This document shows positions 1-8,946 of a stretch of DNA of 64,000 nt, in pieces. The position numbers and the translations under genes are program-made. Every line of letters begins with the position of its first letter. Position 1 is the stretch's first letter. Origin of the DNA: Rhodothermales bacterium (GTDB lineage Bacteria; Bacteroidota; Rhodothermia; Rhodothermales; Bin80). The notes beneath the pieces were generated by a model. It ran no database searches, was not told the DNA's origin, and saw nothing but the letters and a program-made list of their open reading frames with translations. Location: contig OX638318.1 of NCBI GenBank assembly GCA_951812585.1, forward strand, positions 2,478,380-2,542,379. Direction: 5' to 3'.

Positions 1-156
1 GTGACCGCCAACCTGGCGGGCGTGCCGGGGCTGGTGATTCCAATAGGTGCGCACGCCTCGGGCTTACCTATCGGGCTTCAGCTCCTCGGACGACCCTTCG
101 ACGAGACACACCTGTTTCGGCTCGGAGAATTGATGATGCAGCTCGCAAAGGATTAG
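1..156 (+). CDS. gatA: GatA, aspartyl/glutamyl-tRNA amidotransferase subunit A (C-terminal end)
   Basis: The first 51 codons are the tail of an amidase-signature protein and stop at TAG 154-156. The sequence around VPGLVIPIG, then [12 protein letters not shown], then a short helix ending LAKD matches the extreme C-terminus of GatA, the glutaminase/amidase subunit that converts misacylated Glu-tRNA(Gln) or Asp-tRNA(Asn). The gene begins upstream of the window, so the leading GTG is only a chance codon. The catalytic Ser-Ser-Lys residues lie outside. Another amidase-signature enzyme with the same tail is possible but less likely. Confidence 0.8.
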   Translation: MTANLAGVPGLVIPIGAHASGLPIGLQLLGRPFDETHLFRLGELMMQLAKD

Positions 157-369
157 CGGCCCATCCGGTATATTGCCGCGCTCATGTACCGCACAAAGAA
201 AGGAATTACGCAGCCGAGTTGCCAGGATCACATGGCAAATACATGCTGGCTTTGGTTCAATCTGTTACCGTGGCTTACAATCGCCTGAAGCTGGTCTGTT
301 GTCTACCTTGCGACGCCATGGGCCTGACTTAGTGCACGAATCGATCACTGAACAAGTCTACGCTGTCTG

Positions 370-968
370 ATGCGTCTTTCGTGGAACGAGATTCGCAGCC
401 GTGCAGCCCGCTTCGCCAAGGAGTGGCAGAGCGCAGCCTACGAAAAGGGCGAAACGCAGAGCTTCTACAACGACTTCTTCGCGGTCTTCGGTGTCCAGAG
501 GCGAACCGTCGCGCGATACGAGCAACATGTTAAGAAGCTCGACAGCAGCTCTGGTTATATGGATCTGTTCTGGCCTGGCATGCTGATGATTGAGCAGAAA
601 AGCGCCGGGCGCAATCTCAGTCGCGCCCATGACCAGGCCGGAGAGTACTTCGACGCACTGAAGCCACACGAGCGTCCCCGCTACATCTTGTTGAGCGACT
701 TCCAGACGTTCGAGCTGCGCGATCTCGGCGAACGTGCAGCTCATCCAAGGCTACGCTGGCTGATCTCTACGATCCAGACCTCATGCCGCCCGGTCTGCGC
801 CAGGCACATCGAGCCCTCGACCGCGCCGTGGATCGACTGTATCGACGCAGGCGTTTTGACTCCGAGCGTGAGCGGTTGGAACACCTGTTCGACCGATACG
901 AGAAAATGCGCGAGCCCATGTTGGTAGAAGTGAGGCGTAAGCCGAGGCGAGGGCGGCAACGCAGATGA
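370..968 (+). pseudogene. Fossil of an MmeI-type (type IIL) restriction-methylation enzyme, both ends fused by an internal deletion
   Basis: From the ATG at 370 about 120 codons match the N-terminus of MmeI-like single-chain restriction-methyltransferases: MRLSWNEIRSRA, the YEKGETQSFYNDFF block, and an endonuclease motif of the D-x9-ExK kind (MDLF...IEQK, residues about 64-76). Just after FELRDLGER (about 740) homology in this frame ends. From 753 a different frame (+3) reads TLADLYDPDLMPPGLRQAHRA and continues to TGA 966-968, which is the usual C-terminus of the same family (ALDRAVDRLYR..., LEHLFDRYE). Intact members are about 900 residues, so roughly 700 residues, including the whole methyltransferase and target recognition domain, are gone and the ends are out of frame. 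The short N-terminal ORF stays open to 927 and could in principle still be made. Confidence 0.85.
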
Positions 969-1079
969 CTATGCTGGGATATACATGGCTTGGTATATGC
1001 GTCGGATGGCTCACCCATGAGTCGTAGGCGTGTCAACGCTGGTACGTAATCTCTCCAAATAACCTGAACAAACACTGCT

Positions 1080-1949
1080 ATGAGCATCCTGGTAGGCAAT
1101 GACACACGCCTGGTCGTGCAAGGCTTTACGGGCAAGGAAGGCACCTTCCACGCAGAGCAGATGATTGCCTTCGGTACGTGCGTGGTCGGCGGCGTGACGC
1201 CGGGAAAAGGGGAGCAAGCGCATCTGGAGCGCCCCGTGTTCAACACAGTCGAAGAGGCGGTTCAGAAGGAGGGCGCCAACACTTCCGTCGTATTCGTGCC
1301 ACCCGCCTTCGCGGCCGATGCAGTCATGGAAGCCGCCGCCGCCGGCATCGCGCTCGTTGTATGCATCACCGAGGGTATTCCTGTGCAGGATATGATTAAG
1401 GCCTATCGCTTTGTCAACCGTACGGGTACCAGACTGGTTGGCCCCAATTGTCCAGGCGTTCTGACACCCAATCAGGCGAAGGTAGGCATCATGCCGGCGA
1501 TGATCTTTGCCGAGGGGAGCATCGGCGTGATTTCGCGGTCGGGAACGCTGACCTATGAAGCGGTGGACCAGCTTACACGGCAGGGATACGGGCAAAGCAC
1601 GGCTATCGGGATTGGGGGTGACCCTATCATAGGAACCCGATTCGTTGATGCGCTGAAGCTCTTTGAAGCCGATGCAGGAACGGAGGCTGTCGTTCTTATC
1701 GGGGAGATCGGCGGCACGGACGAAGAAGATGCCGCCCAGTACATCAAAGCACACATGACGAAACCCGTTATAAGCTTTATTGCTGGGGCCACGGCACCGC
1801 CCGGACGGCGGATGGGCCATGCGGGGGCCATCATTGCGGGCGGCAAAGGAACAGCAGCCGACAAGTTTGCTGCGCTGGAGTCCGCGGGCGTCCATGTAGT
1901 GCGCAATCCGGCCTGGATTGGGCGCACCGTCAGGGAAGCGGGCTTGTAG
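1080..1949 (+). CDS. sucD: Succinyl-CoA synthetase (ADP-forming) alpha subunit
   Basis: 289 residues, the full family length. SucD binds CoA and carries the phosphohistidine in the TCA-cycle step succinyl-CoA + ADP + Pi = succinate + ATP + CoA. Visible motifs are the CoA-binding loop [10 protein letters not shown] (15-24), GPNCPG (121-126), SRSGTLTYE (152-160) and the active-site stretch RRMGHAGAI with His247. The beta subunit (sucC) is not in the window, so the two are unlinked here. The ATG at 1080 gives the canonical [10 protein letters not shown] start. engB follows after 19 nt on the same strand. Confidence 0.96.
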   Translation: MSILVGNDTRLVVQGFTGKEGTFHAEQMIAFGTCVVGGVTPGKGEQAHLERPVFNTVEEAVQKEGANTSVVFVPPAFAADAVMEAAAAGIALVVCITEGIPVQDMIKAYRFVNRTGTRLVGPNCPGVLTPNQAKVGIMPAMIFAEGSIGVISRSGTLTYEAVDQLTRQGYGQSTAIGIGGDPIIGTRFVDALKLFEADAGTEAVVLIGEIGGTDEEDAAQYIKAHMTKPVISFIAGATAPPGRRMGHAGAIIAGGKGTAADKFAALESAGVHVVRNPAWIGRTVREAGL

Positions 1950-1968
1950 CGACTGAGACCCGCAAGGC

Positions 1969-2574
1969 GTGGAGATCAAAGAGATTCACTTCGTTAAGAG
2001 CGCTGCAAGTCTGCAGCAGCTGCCACAGGAGGGGCTGCCGGAGGTGGCCTTTGTGGGGCGCAGCAACGTAGGAAAGAGCTCTTTGCTGAACATGTTGGCC
2101 GGGCGGCGGCACCTCGCGCGGACCAGCGGTGTGCCAGGCAAGACGCGTACCTTCAACTCCTACCGGGTCAATGGTGTGATGGACTGGCAGGACCTGCCAG
2201 GACTCGGCTACGCCAAGGTCAGCAAAGCCCAGCGCAATCAGTGGCTGCGGATGATTGCTGAGTACCTCACTACACGGCACACGCTGAGGGCCGTCGTGCA
2301 TGTCATAGACTGTCGCCACCCATCCACAGCAGTGGACCGTGATCTCCTCCTGCTGATGCGCCCGTACGCGGTTGCCTACTTCGTGGCCTTGACCAAGGCC
2401 GACAAGCTTTCGCGCAACGGGCGCGCGGCGAGCAGGCGCCAGATGAAAGAAACTCTGTTTGAGTGCGGTGTCCACGCGCCTGTCACGATGTGCTCGTCCA
2501 AAACACGCCTTGGACGCGCGGAGCTGTTGGCTTGCTTCGACGCGCTGCTTGATGGTGCTACGGCACCAGGATAG
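1969..2574 (+). CDS. engB: Ribosome biogenesis GTP-binding protein YihA/YsxC (EngB)
   Basis: 201-residue TRAFAC GTPase needed for late 50S assembly. G1 is GRSNVGKSS (30-38), G3 is DLPG (75-78, in DLPGLGYA where DLPGYGYA is usual) and G4 is TKAD (142-145). The length is normal. The only start giving a full N-terminus is GTG 1969, 19 nt after sucD. The 3' end overlaps the convergent dehydrogenase gene by 17 nt. Confidence 0.94.
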   Translation: MEIKEIHFVKSAASLQQLPQEGLPEVAFVGRSNVGKSSLLNMLAGRRHLARTSGVPGKTRTFNSYRVNGVMDWQDLPGLGYAKVSKAQRNQWLRMIAEYLTTRHTLRAVVHVIDCRHPSTAVDRDLLLLMRPYAVAYFVALTKADKLSRNGRAASRRQMKETLFECGVHAPVTMCSSKTRLGRAELLACFDALLDGATAPG

Positions 2575-3580
2575 TCTTCAGCAGACGGTCATCCCCGCGG
2601 TACAGGCGCGCAAAGCATTCTGCACCCGCTTCCAGTGGATAGACACCGCTGATCAACGGGCTCGGATCAATGACGCCGTTCGACACCGCGTCCAGTGCAT
2701 CGGCGTATTCTCCAGCACTGGCATAGGATCCCACAAGCGTGAGCTCTTTCGCAACTACCTGCTGCACATCGACCTGCGGCATCTGCGTGCTGTTGCCGAG
2801 AAGCACGATGCGCCCGCCGGTCCGTATGTCGCGGATGGCAGCATGCAGCGCGTCCGGTATCCCGACCGCTTCAAAGCAGATGTCCGCACCGGCTGGTGCG
2901 ATCTGCTTAATCGCGGCGGACGCCTCCTGCGGCAGTACGGCCCGTGCTGCGCCCATGGATTTTGCCAGCGTCAAGCGCGCGGCGGACAAGTCTACTACAA
3001 CGATGGCATGAGGCTCACGGGCCCGAACAGCAAGAAGAGTGCACTGTCCGATGGTGCCGGCGCCGATGATGAGGATGGTCTTGCCCGAGACTGGACCGGC
3101 TCGCGCCGCGGCGTGCATGCCTATGGACAAGGGCTCCAGCAAGGCGGCCGCTTCAAAGGGCAACGACGCTGGTTTCTGGTGCAGTGTCCATGAGGGCAGT
3201 GCCACAAACTCCGCCATAGCGCCGTGTCGCTTTGCACCTTCGTAGCCGACGCCAAGCACCATGCGCTGTGCGCAACGGTTGTGCTGCCGGCTTGCACAGG
3301 CGCTGCATGCGTTGCAATACACCGTGGAATCAAAGCACACGGCATTGCCTACGCTGACGTTGCGCACTTCGGAACCGACCGAAGCGACCACGCCGGACGC
3401 TTCGTGTCCCATGACCAGCGGCGGTTCCCGGCGGCCCGAGCGTCCCGCGTAGCCTTGCACATCCGAGCCGCAGATGCCTACGGCCTTTATCTTGACGAGA
3501 ACATCGGCGGGCCCTATCACAGGTACTGGGACATCCTGGATGCCCAGCGTAAAGGGAGCGGTAAACACCAGTGCTTTCAT
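2558..3580 (-). CDS. Zinc-dependent medium-chain alcohol/polyol dehydrogenase
   Basis: 340 residues, MDR superfamily, sorbitol/threonine/galactitol-1-phosphate dehydrogenase type. Catalytic zinc ligands are C37 (CGSD) and the GHE at 58-60. The four structural-zinc cysteines are at about 89, 92, 95 and 103. The Rossmann NAD(P) loop GAGTIG is at 173-178. It sits downstream of ilvD and the GntP permease on the same strand, 43 nt after ilvD, which suggests oxidation of a polyol or sugar acid. The precise substrate cannot be read from sequence; by layout it resembles IdnD of the E. coli idonate genes. Confidence 0.85.
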   Translation of the reverse strand: MKALVFTAPFTLGIQDVPVPVIGPADVLVKIKAVGICGSDVQGYAGRSGRREPPLVMGHEASGVVASVGSEVRNVSVGNAVCFDSTVYCNACSACASRQHNRCAQRMVLGVGYEGAKRHGAMAEFVALPSWTLHQKPASLPFEAAALLEPLSIGMHAAARAGPVSGKTILIIGAGTIGQCTLLAVRAREPHAIVVVDLSAARLTLAKSMGAARAVLPQEASAAIKQIAPAGADICFEAVGIPDALHAAIRDIRTGGRIVLLGNSTQMPQVDVQQVVAKELTLVGSYASAGEYADALDAVSNGVIDPSPLISGVYPLEAGAECFARLYRGDDRLLKTILVP

Positions 3581-3623
3581 TCCTGACTAAAAGGCCGGTG
3601 CGCCGCGATGGCTCTGAGCATGA

Positions 3624-5333
3624 TTATGGGCGCGCGGAGTAAGGGTTACGCCGGTGTCCCATTGGAAAATCGTCGGTTACGCAGCCTTCGCTGGCAGACG
3701 ACACCGTATGCGCATAGCGCAGCAGTGCCCCGTGCGCAGCCTTCAGCGCAGGCGCTGTCCAGCGCTGACGCCGATTCGCAAGCACTTCGCTGCTCAAGTC
3801 GACATTGATCGTGTTCGCGTTGGCGTCAATAGTGACCACATCGCCATCCTGCACCAGCGCAATAGTACCGCCGACCTGAGCTTCCGGGGTGATGTGTCCA
3901 ACTACAAACCCGTGTGAACCTCCCGAAAACCGCCCGTCAGTGATAAGCGCTACCTTTTTGCCGAGGCCTGCGCCCATGATAGCGCCCGTAGGGCGTAGCA
4001 TCTCCGGCATGCCCGGGCCGCCCCGCGGGCCACAGTAACGCAGCACCAATACGTCTCCTGCCGCAATGCGTCCACCCAGAATGGCATCCATTGCCGCTTC
4101 CTCGGTGTCAAATACGCGAGCAGTGCCTGTAAAGCGTTCCCCTTCCTTGCCGGTGATCTTCGCCACCGCGCCCCCGGGGGCCAGGTTTCCATAGAGAATC
4201 TGCAGGTGCCCCGTTGCTTTAATAGGGGCTTCGAGAGCGCATACCACATCCTGTTGCTCCTGAAGCGGCGCGGCATCATTAAGGTTTTGCTTAATAGTCT
4301 GGCCTGTTACGGTGAGACAGTCGCCATGCAAAAGACCAGCGTCCAGCAGCATCTTCATTACGCCCGGCACGCCGCCCACATTGAACAGATCTTCCATGAC
4401 GTAGCGACCGCTCGGTTTGAGGTCCGCCAAGAGCGGAGTGGCTGCGCTCATAGCCTGGAAGTCATCTAGACCCAGTGGTACTGCTGCAGCCTTGGCCATT
4501 GCCAAAAGGTGCAGCACTGCATTGGTGGAGCCGCCCAGGACGATAATGACGCGCAGCGCGTTCTCGAAGGCGGCTTTATTCATGATGTCGCGCGGCTTGA
4601 TGTCCTGCTCCAGCAGATGATAGATCGTGGGGCCTATCTGTTGCATCTCGCGTTGTTTGTAGATGCTGACCGCAGGGTAGGACGAATCGTACGGTAGCGC
4701 CATGCCTAGAGCTTCAATAGCGGAAGCCATCGTGTTGGCTGTATACATGCCGCCGCAGGCGCCAGCACCCGGGCAGGCGCTCCGTGCAATGTCGTTGAAA
4801 TCCTCTTCGCTGATGGTGCCTGCCGCGCGCTGGCCTGCCGCCTCGAAAGCCGACACGATGTCGATATTCTTGCCCTTCCAGCACCCCGGCTTAATGGTGC
4901 CGCCGTAGACCATCAGACCGGGGCGATTCAGGCGTGCCAAGGCCATGATGGATCCGGGCATGTTCTTGTCGCATCCGGCAACGGCCACCACGCCGTCATA
5001 CCACTGCGCCGAGGCCACCGTTTCTATGGACTCCGCGATGATGTCGCGCGATGGCAGTGAGAACCGCATCCCGGAAGAGCCCATGGACATCCCGTCACTC
5101 ACGCCGATGGTGTGAAACACCAGGCCTACCAGGCCATGGGACTGCACGCTGGCTTTGATGCTCCGCGCCAGGTCATTGAGATGCATGTTGCACGGATTAC
5201 CTTCCCAGCCCATACTCGCAATGCCTACCTGCGGCTTGGCAAGGTCGCCATCGGTCAAGCCGATGGCGTGCAGCATGGCCCGGGCGCCGCCCTGATTGCG
5301 GTTCTGAGTGACGTGCCTGCTGTATCGGTTCAT
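3624..5333 (-). CDS. ilvD: Dihydroxy-acid dehydratase (IlvD/Edd family)
   Basis: 569 residues. IlvD dehydrates 2,3-dihydroxy-isovalerate or -methylvalerate in branched-chain amino acid synthesis using an Fe-S cluster. Cluster cysteines are visible: C48 (GNPCNMH), C121 (GCDKNMPG) and C193 in CPGAGACGG, the form found in plant and Bacteroidota-type enzymes. The start codon at 5333 directly abuts the TAG stop of the upstream GntP-type permease, so the two are translationally coupled. No other ilv/leu gene is present. The neighbours are sugar-acid genes, so a sugar-acid dehydratase role is an alternative, although the motifs look like a standard IlvD. Confidence 0.9.
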   Translation of the reverse strand: MNRYSRHVTQNRNQGGARAMLHAIGLTDGDLAKPQVGIASMGWEGNPCNMHLNDLARSIKASVQSHGLVGLVFHTIGVSDGMSMGSSGMRFSLPSRDIIAESIETVASAQWYDGVVAVAGCDKNMPGSIMALARLNRPGLMVYGGTIKPGCWKGKNIDIVSAFEAAGQRAAGTISEEDFNDIARSACPGAGACGGMYTANTMASAIEALGMALPYDSSYPAVSIYKQREMQQIGPTIYHLLEQDIKPRDIMNKAAFENALRVIIVLGGSTNAVLHLLAMAKAAAVPLGLDDFQAMSAATPLLADLKPSGRYVMEDLFNVGGVPGVMKMLLDAGLLHGDCLTVTGQTIKQNLNDAAPLQEQQDVVCALEAPIKATGHLQILYGNLAPGGAVAKITGKEGERFTGTARVFDTEEAAMDAILGGRIAAGDVLVLRYCGPRGGPGMPEMLRPTGAIMGAGLGKKVALITDGRFSGGSHGFVVGHITPEAQVGGTIALVQDGDVVTIDANANTINVDLSSEVLANRRQRWTAPALKAAHGALLRYAHTVSSASEGCVTDDFPMGHRRNPYSARP

Positions 5334-6692
5334 CTAGACCAAGGGGACAAAGAGTGCCATCAGCAGCGTGACAACGCCGCCCACTACGCCCATGATAGCC
5401 AGGAGCGGGGTCCACGACCGGAGCGTTTCCGATTCGGTGATGCCGCCCATTTTAGAGTAGATCCAGAAGCCGCTGTCGTTCATCCAAGATCCGACGAGTG
5501 CGCCGCTGCCGATGGCAGTGCCGAGGTAAACAACATGGAATCCCAGCGATTCGGGTGCCACCATCGTGGCGGCCATCGCGCTGGCAGTGATCATGGCCAC
5601 TGTCGACGAGCCCTGTGCGAACTTGAGCAGTGCGGCAATGCCAAAACCCAGTGCCAGCATGAGCAGGCCGGAAGCTTGCGCACCGGCGGGTAGCAGCGCC
5701 TGGATCGCAGGTCCGATCTGTGCCTCCTTGAGCATGGCACCGAAGGTACCGCCCGCGGATGTGATCAGGATGATGATGCCGCCGCTCAGCAAGGACTGCT
5801 CAATGAGTTTGCTCATGGTGTGCTTCGAAGGTCGGCGTACCTGGAAGTAGAGCGCGACGCTGACAAAAGCGGCCAGGAGGAGGGCCAGGTTGGGGTCGCC
5901 TAGTACGCTGAACCACTCGGCCATATTTTGCAGCACGGGGCTGTTGCTGTCGGCCAAAGGCGTCAGAATCGTCTTTCCCGAGATGAGCGTCACCGGCAGA
6001 ATGATTGGTGCGAGCGAAAGCGCAAGCGGCGGCGGCCTGTCTGCCGCATCTTGCTTTTCTTCGCCAGGCACAGTGCGCATCGGCACCGGCATGCGGCGGT
6101 CCATGTACCCTGCAAACAGAAACCCTGCGATGGCGGCGGGCAACGCGATCACTGCACCGACTAGCATCATTGTGCCGAGGTCGATGCCCAGATTGTCGGC
6201 GATGATCAGCGGTCCGGGGGTAGGGGGCACAAGGCTGTGGGTAGCCGCGGCCCCCGCGCTGATCGCCATCACAAAGCCAAGGTATCCGCCGCCCGTATGC
6301 CGGTACATCGACCGTGCCAAGGGGATCAGCAAATAGAAGACGGTATCAAAGAAAACGGGCACGGACAGTACGAAGCCGCTCGCGGTGAGCGCAGTCCCCC
6401 CACGCTCTTGCCCGAGGAGCTGAAGAAAGGCCTGCACAACGCGGTCTGCAGCGCCGCTGGCCATCATGGTGGCACCGATCACAGCCGCCATGGCGATGAC
6501 GATGCCAATGCTGCCTGCCGTAGCACCGAAGGCAGTGGCGACACGCGCGACCTTCAACGGCCAGGGACCGGGGGCTAGCAGGCTGACAATGATGGCTGCC
6601 GTGATCAGCGCAACAAAGGCGTTGATGCGGAGCCCGACGATCATCCCGACAACGATCAGGATGGCAAGCACAAGAATGAGTAGGGGCACCAT
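5334..6692 (-). CDS. GntP-family gluconate/sugar-acid:H+ symporter
   Basis: 452 residues of nearly continuous hydrophobic segments (about 11-13 helices), beginning VPLLILVLAILIVVGMIVG with the following LRINAFVALI that is typical of GntP, IdnT and YgbN permeases. VPPTPGP in the middle and SGLLMLALGFG and KFAQGSSTVAM near the C-terminus are family blocks. It leads a minus-strand unit permease-ilvD-dehydrogenase and is divergent from an SDR gene. It probably imports a gluconate-like acid across the inner membrane. Confidence 0.9.
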   Translation of the reverse strand: MVPLLILVLAILIVVGMIVGLRINAFVALITAAIIVSLLAPGPWPLKVARVATAFGATAGSIGIVIAMAAVIGATMMASGAADRVVQAFLQLLGQERGGTALTASGFVLSVPVFFDTVFYLLIPLARSMYRHTGGGYLGFVMAISAGAAATHSLVPPTPGPLIIADNLGIDLGTMMLVGAVIALPAAIAGFLFAGYMDRRMPVPMRTVPGEEKQDAADRPPPLALSLAPIILPVTLISGKTILTPLADSNSPVLQNMAEWFSVLGDPNLALLLAAFVSVALYFQVRRPSKHTMSKLIEQSLLSGGIIILITSAGGTFGAMLKEAQIGPAIQALLPAGAQASGLLMLALGFGIAALLKFAQGSSTVAMITASAMAATMVAPESLGFHVVYLGTAIGSGALVGSWMNDSGFWIYSKMGGITESETLRSWTPLLAIMGVVGGVVTLLMALFVPLV

Positions 6693-7042
6693 GGGGTTTG
6701 CTTCCGTCCTGGATGTGCGCCGTTGCAGCGCGCTCGTGTCGGGTCAAATATATGTTAAGCCGGCGCGCCTGCACGCAGCTTTTTTCAGGCCGCGGCGCAT
6801 TCCGACAGAATCCGCACGCAAAGCGGTCGTGCACTGACCATGCAAAAGGCAAGGCAAGCCAATAACTAGGCTGCGGACCTGCCGCCTTGCGGGTAGCTGT
6901 GTCCACTCGTCAAAGGAACCGCCGCGATGGCCGGTTCTCGCGACGGCCGAATGCGGCCTATCGGCGACTTATCATTAGCTTCTCTTAAGCACAGTAATCA
7001 CAGAGGCACAGCACTGCACGCTGCACCAAGAGTATTGCCATC
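6693..7042. promoter_or_regulatory. Divergent intergenic region between the permease operon and the SDR gene
   Basis: 350 nt without a convincing gene, separating the 5' ends of the GntP-type gene (minus) and the SDR gene (plus). It must hold promoters for both. It is locally AT-richer around 6745-6760 and 6965-6990. No local regulator gene is present and I could not pick a convincing operator palindrome. Confidence 0.5.
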
Positions 7043-7864
7043 ATGCCAAACAACGATTTTGACCTGTCCGGGCGCGTAGCGCTGGTCACGGGAGCGAGCC
7101 GCGGGCTTGGCCAGTATATGGCCAGGGCGCTGGCAAAGGCTGGCGCGGACCTTGTCATTACCAGTCGCGATGAACGGGGCCTTACGGCATTTCAATCGGA
7201 GATGGGGGCTATGGGCAGGCAAGCACTGCCAGCGAAACTGGATGTGCGCAGCCTGGGCAGCATCGAAGAAGCGGTCACCAGCGCCTGGGCGCATTACGGA
7301 CGCATAGATATCCTGGTCAACAATGCGGGTTGCAACAACCGCAAGCCAGCATTGGAAGTGACTTGGGAAATCTGGAACACCATCCTGGACACGAATCTGC
7401 GCGGCACCTTCTTCGTGGCGCAGGCAGTAGCGCGACACATGCTCGACCAGGGCTACGGACGCATTATTAATATTGGTTCGCTAACCTCTGTGGCCGGGTA
7501 CGCCGGCCTGGGCCCCTACTGCGCCAGCAAGGGCGGCGTAAAGCAGCTCACCATGTCTCTGGCCGACGAGTGGGGCCGCCACGGCATCACAGTCAATTGC
7601 ATAGCGCCAGGCTGGTTCAAGACATCGCTGAACGCCGCGCTGTACGACGATTCCAGCTGGGTTAAGGCGGTGACTCAGAGGATTCCTGTAGGACGTCCAG
7701 GCTGGCCGAATGACCTGGATGGCGCCGTAGTCTTCCTGGCGTCCGAAGCCAGCCGCTACATCACAGGGCAGACCATCCTGGTGGACGGGGGATTCTCCAC
7801 GCAGGCCATGCGGGCGCTGCCTGCAGCCCAATTGCGGCAGGAGCGTGGGGACGATTCGGATTAA
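7043..7864 (+). CDS. SDR-family oxidoreductase, gluconate 5-dehydrogenase-like
   Basis: 273-residue classical short-chain dehydrogenase. Cofactor loop TGASRGLG (16-23), NNAG (93-96) and catalytic S146, Y159 and K163 in SxnYCASK. The C-terminal stretch GWFKTSLNAALYDD and the later ITGQTILVDGGF match the gluconate 5-dehydrogenase/IdnO branch. It is divergent from the GntP-type permease, which fits an NAD(P)-dependent keto-sugar-acid reductase. The exact substrate is inferred from context. Confidence 0.85.
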   Translation: MPNNDFDLSGRVALVTGASRGLGQYMARALAKAGADLVITSRDERGLTAFQSEMGAMGRQALPAKLDVRSLGSIEEAVTSAWAHYGRIDILVNNAGCNNRKPALEVTWEIWNTILDTNLRGTFFVAQAVARHMLDQGYGRIINIGSLTSVAGYAGLGPYCASKGGVKQLTMSLADEWGRHGITVNCIAPGWFKTSLNAALYDDSSWVKAVTQRIPVGRPGWPNDLDGAVVFLASEASRYITGQTILVDGGFSTQAMRALPAAQLRQERGDDSD

Positions 7865-7937
7865 CGCAGATACTGGCCCGGTGCACCGGCTGATGCAATC
7901 ACCTGGATGAAGTGCCGACCTGTGCGCTTGGAAACGG

Positions 7938-8009
7938 CTCCCCGGGTAGGACTCGAACCTACAACCCTGCGGTTAACAGCCGCATGCTCTACCATTGAGC
8001 TACCGAGGA
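7938..8009 (-). tRNA. tRNA-Asn (GTT)
   Basis: 72 nt cloverleaf on the minus strand. The acceptor TCCTCGG pairs with CCGGGGA, the anticodon loop is CTGTTAA (anticodon GTT), and the T arm contains GGTTCGAGTCC. The discriminator is G and the CCA end is not encoded (CCG follows). Confidence 0.95.
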
Positions 8010-8115
8010 ATGGCAGGGTGCGTCAGTTGCAGCCAACGCTACGATACTGCAACACACGGTGATGTGAATGGTTTCTAGGAACTCGCTCGCGTGCCGCAAG
8101 TAGCAGTTGCAAACG

Positions 8116-8199
8116 GCCCTGGTGGCGGAACTGGTAGACGCGCAGCATTCAGGATGCTGTGCCCGTACGGGCGTGGAGGTTCGAGTCCTCTCCAGGGCA
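8116..8199 (+). tRNA. tRNA-Leu (CAG)
   Basis: 84 nt with a long class II variable arm (GCCCGTACGGGC). The acceptor GCCCTGG pairs with CCAGGGC (8192-8198), the anticodon loop is TTCAGGA (anticodon CAG) and the T arm is GGTTCGAGTCC. The discriminator is A and CCA is not encoded. Confidence 0.95.
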
Positions 8200-8311
8200 C
8201 TCGCAAGGGTGCGTTTCCCGCAGTGGCTTGGTGCGGCTCTGCTCGTGGGCATCAGCACAGGTCGCACGCATGTCGCTGTCGCGGCTCTATGCGGGAGAAA
8301 TCTGCATTCCA

Positions 8312-8587
8312 ATGCTGCTAGGCAGAGTAAGAGGGACCGTTTGGGCTACGCGCAAGGACGAGCAGCTCCGAGGCATGAAGCTACAGATCGTGCAGCGCGT
8401 GGGATTGGATGGCACATTGCAGAAGGGCTTTGTGGTAGCGGTGGACAGCGTGGGCGCGGGCATAGGTGAAACCGTGCTCGTGGCGCAGGGCTCGAGCGCC
8501 CGGCAAACCGCGCTCACCAGGAACAAGCCGGTCGATGCGGTCATATCTGCTATTGTGGATAAGCTGGACGTTCCAGCTCAAGAATGA
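8312..8587 (+). CDS. EutN/CcmL-family bacterial microcompartment vertex (BMC-P) protein, copy 1
   Basis: 91 residues. It begins MLLGRVRGTVWAT and carries the signature AVDSVGAGIGE (43-53) followed by GSSAR (60-64) and an IVDKLDV tail, the standard BMC-P fold whose pentamers cap icosahedral microcompartment vertices. I chose ATG 8312 because homology begins there; the frame stays open further upstream into the tRNA-Leu region. A weak GGGAGA lies about 13 nt before it. Its stop overlaps the start of copy 2 (ATGA). No BMC-H, BMC-T or cargo enzyme gene is visible anywhere in the window. Confidence 0.88.
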   Translation: MLLGRVRGTVWATRKDEQLRGMKLQIVQRVGLDGTLQKGFVVAVDSVGAGIGETVLVAQGSSARQTALTRNKPVDAVISAIVDKLDVPAQE

Positions 8588-8871
8588 AGCTGGGGCGCGT
8601 GATTGGTAGCATCTGGTCTACCTGCAAGAATCCGCGTCTGGTAGGGCGACGGATGCTCATAGTGACGCCGATATCCTCTACGGGTCAGCCGACCGGAGCC
8701 GAAGTAATAGCTCTGGACACCATGGACGCGGGCTCTGGGGATGTCGTCATGTATGCGACCGCAAGCGAAGCGGCCTTGCCATTCAAGCCGGGCCTCACGC
8801 CGACGGATGCCACGATCGTCGGGATTGTCGAACGGGTTGATCGTAGTGAGAGCACATGGCATACGGCGTAG
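8584..8871 (+). CDS. EutN/CcmL-family microcompartment vertex (BMC-P) protein, copy 2 (divergent)
   Basis: 95 residues, translationally coupled to copy 1 by a 4-nt overlap. The N-terminus MKLGRVIGSIWST and the alternating strand pattern follow the EutN/CcmL fold, but the hallmark loop is altered: ALDTMDAGSGD replaces the AVDxVGAGxGE form, and the GSSAR site reads TASEAAL. This suggests a specialised vertex paralogue, perhaps forming mixed pentamers. lepA begins about 75 nt downstream. Confidence 0.78.
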   Translation: MKLGRVIGSIWSTCKNPRLVGRRMLIVTPISSTGQPTGAEVIALDTMDAGSGDVVMYATASEAALPFKPGLTPTDATIVGIVERVDRSESTWHTA

Positions 8872-8946
8872 GCCGCATGCCGTGGACGGAACACGATGGA
8901 AGGACGCGCATATTACGCGCGATCCTGCGGCGCCGCAACCGAATCC

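Noticed and set aside
173-370. 65-codon plus-strand ORF before the MmeI fossil
   Set aside because: No motif, no ribosome site, arginine/serine-rich composition typical of chance frames; treated as intergenic.
370-968. Possible defence island around the MmeI fossil
   Set aside because: Neighbours are gatA and sucD; no second restriction, toxin or abortive infection gene is near, and the enzyme is truncated.
1011-1979. 322-codon minus-strand ORF opposite sucD
   Set aside because: Shadow of a strongly conserved gene in a GC-rich genome; composition rich in His, Arg and Cys with no domain.
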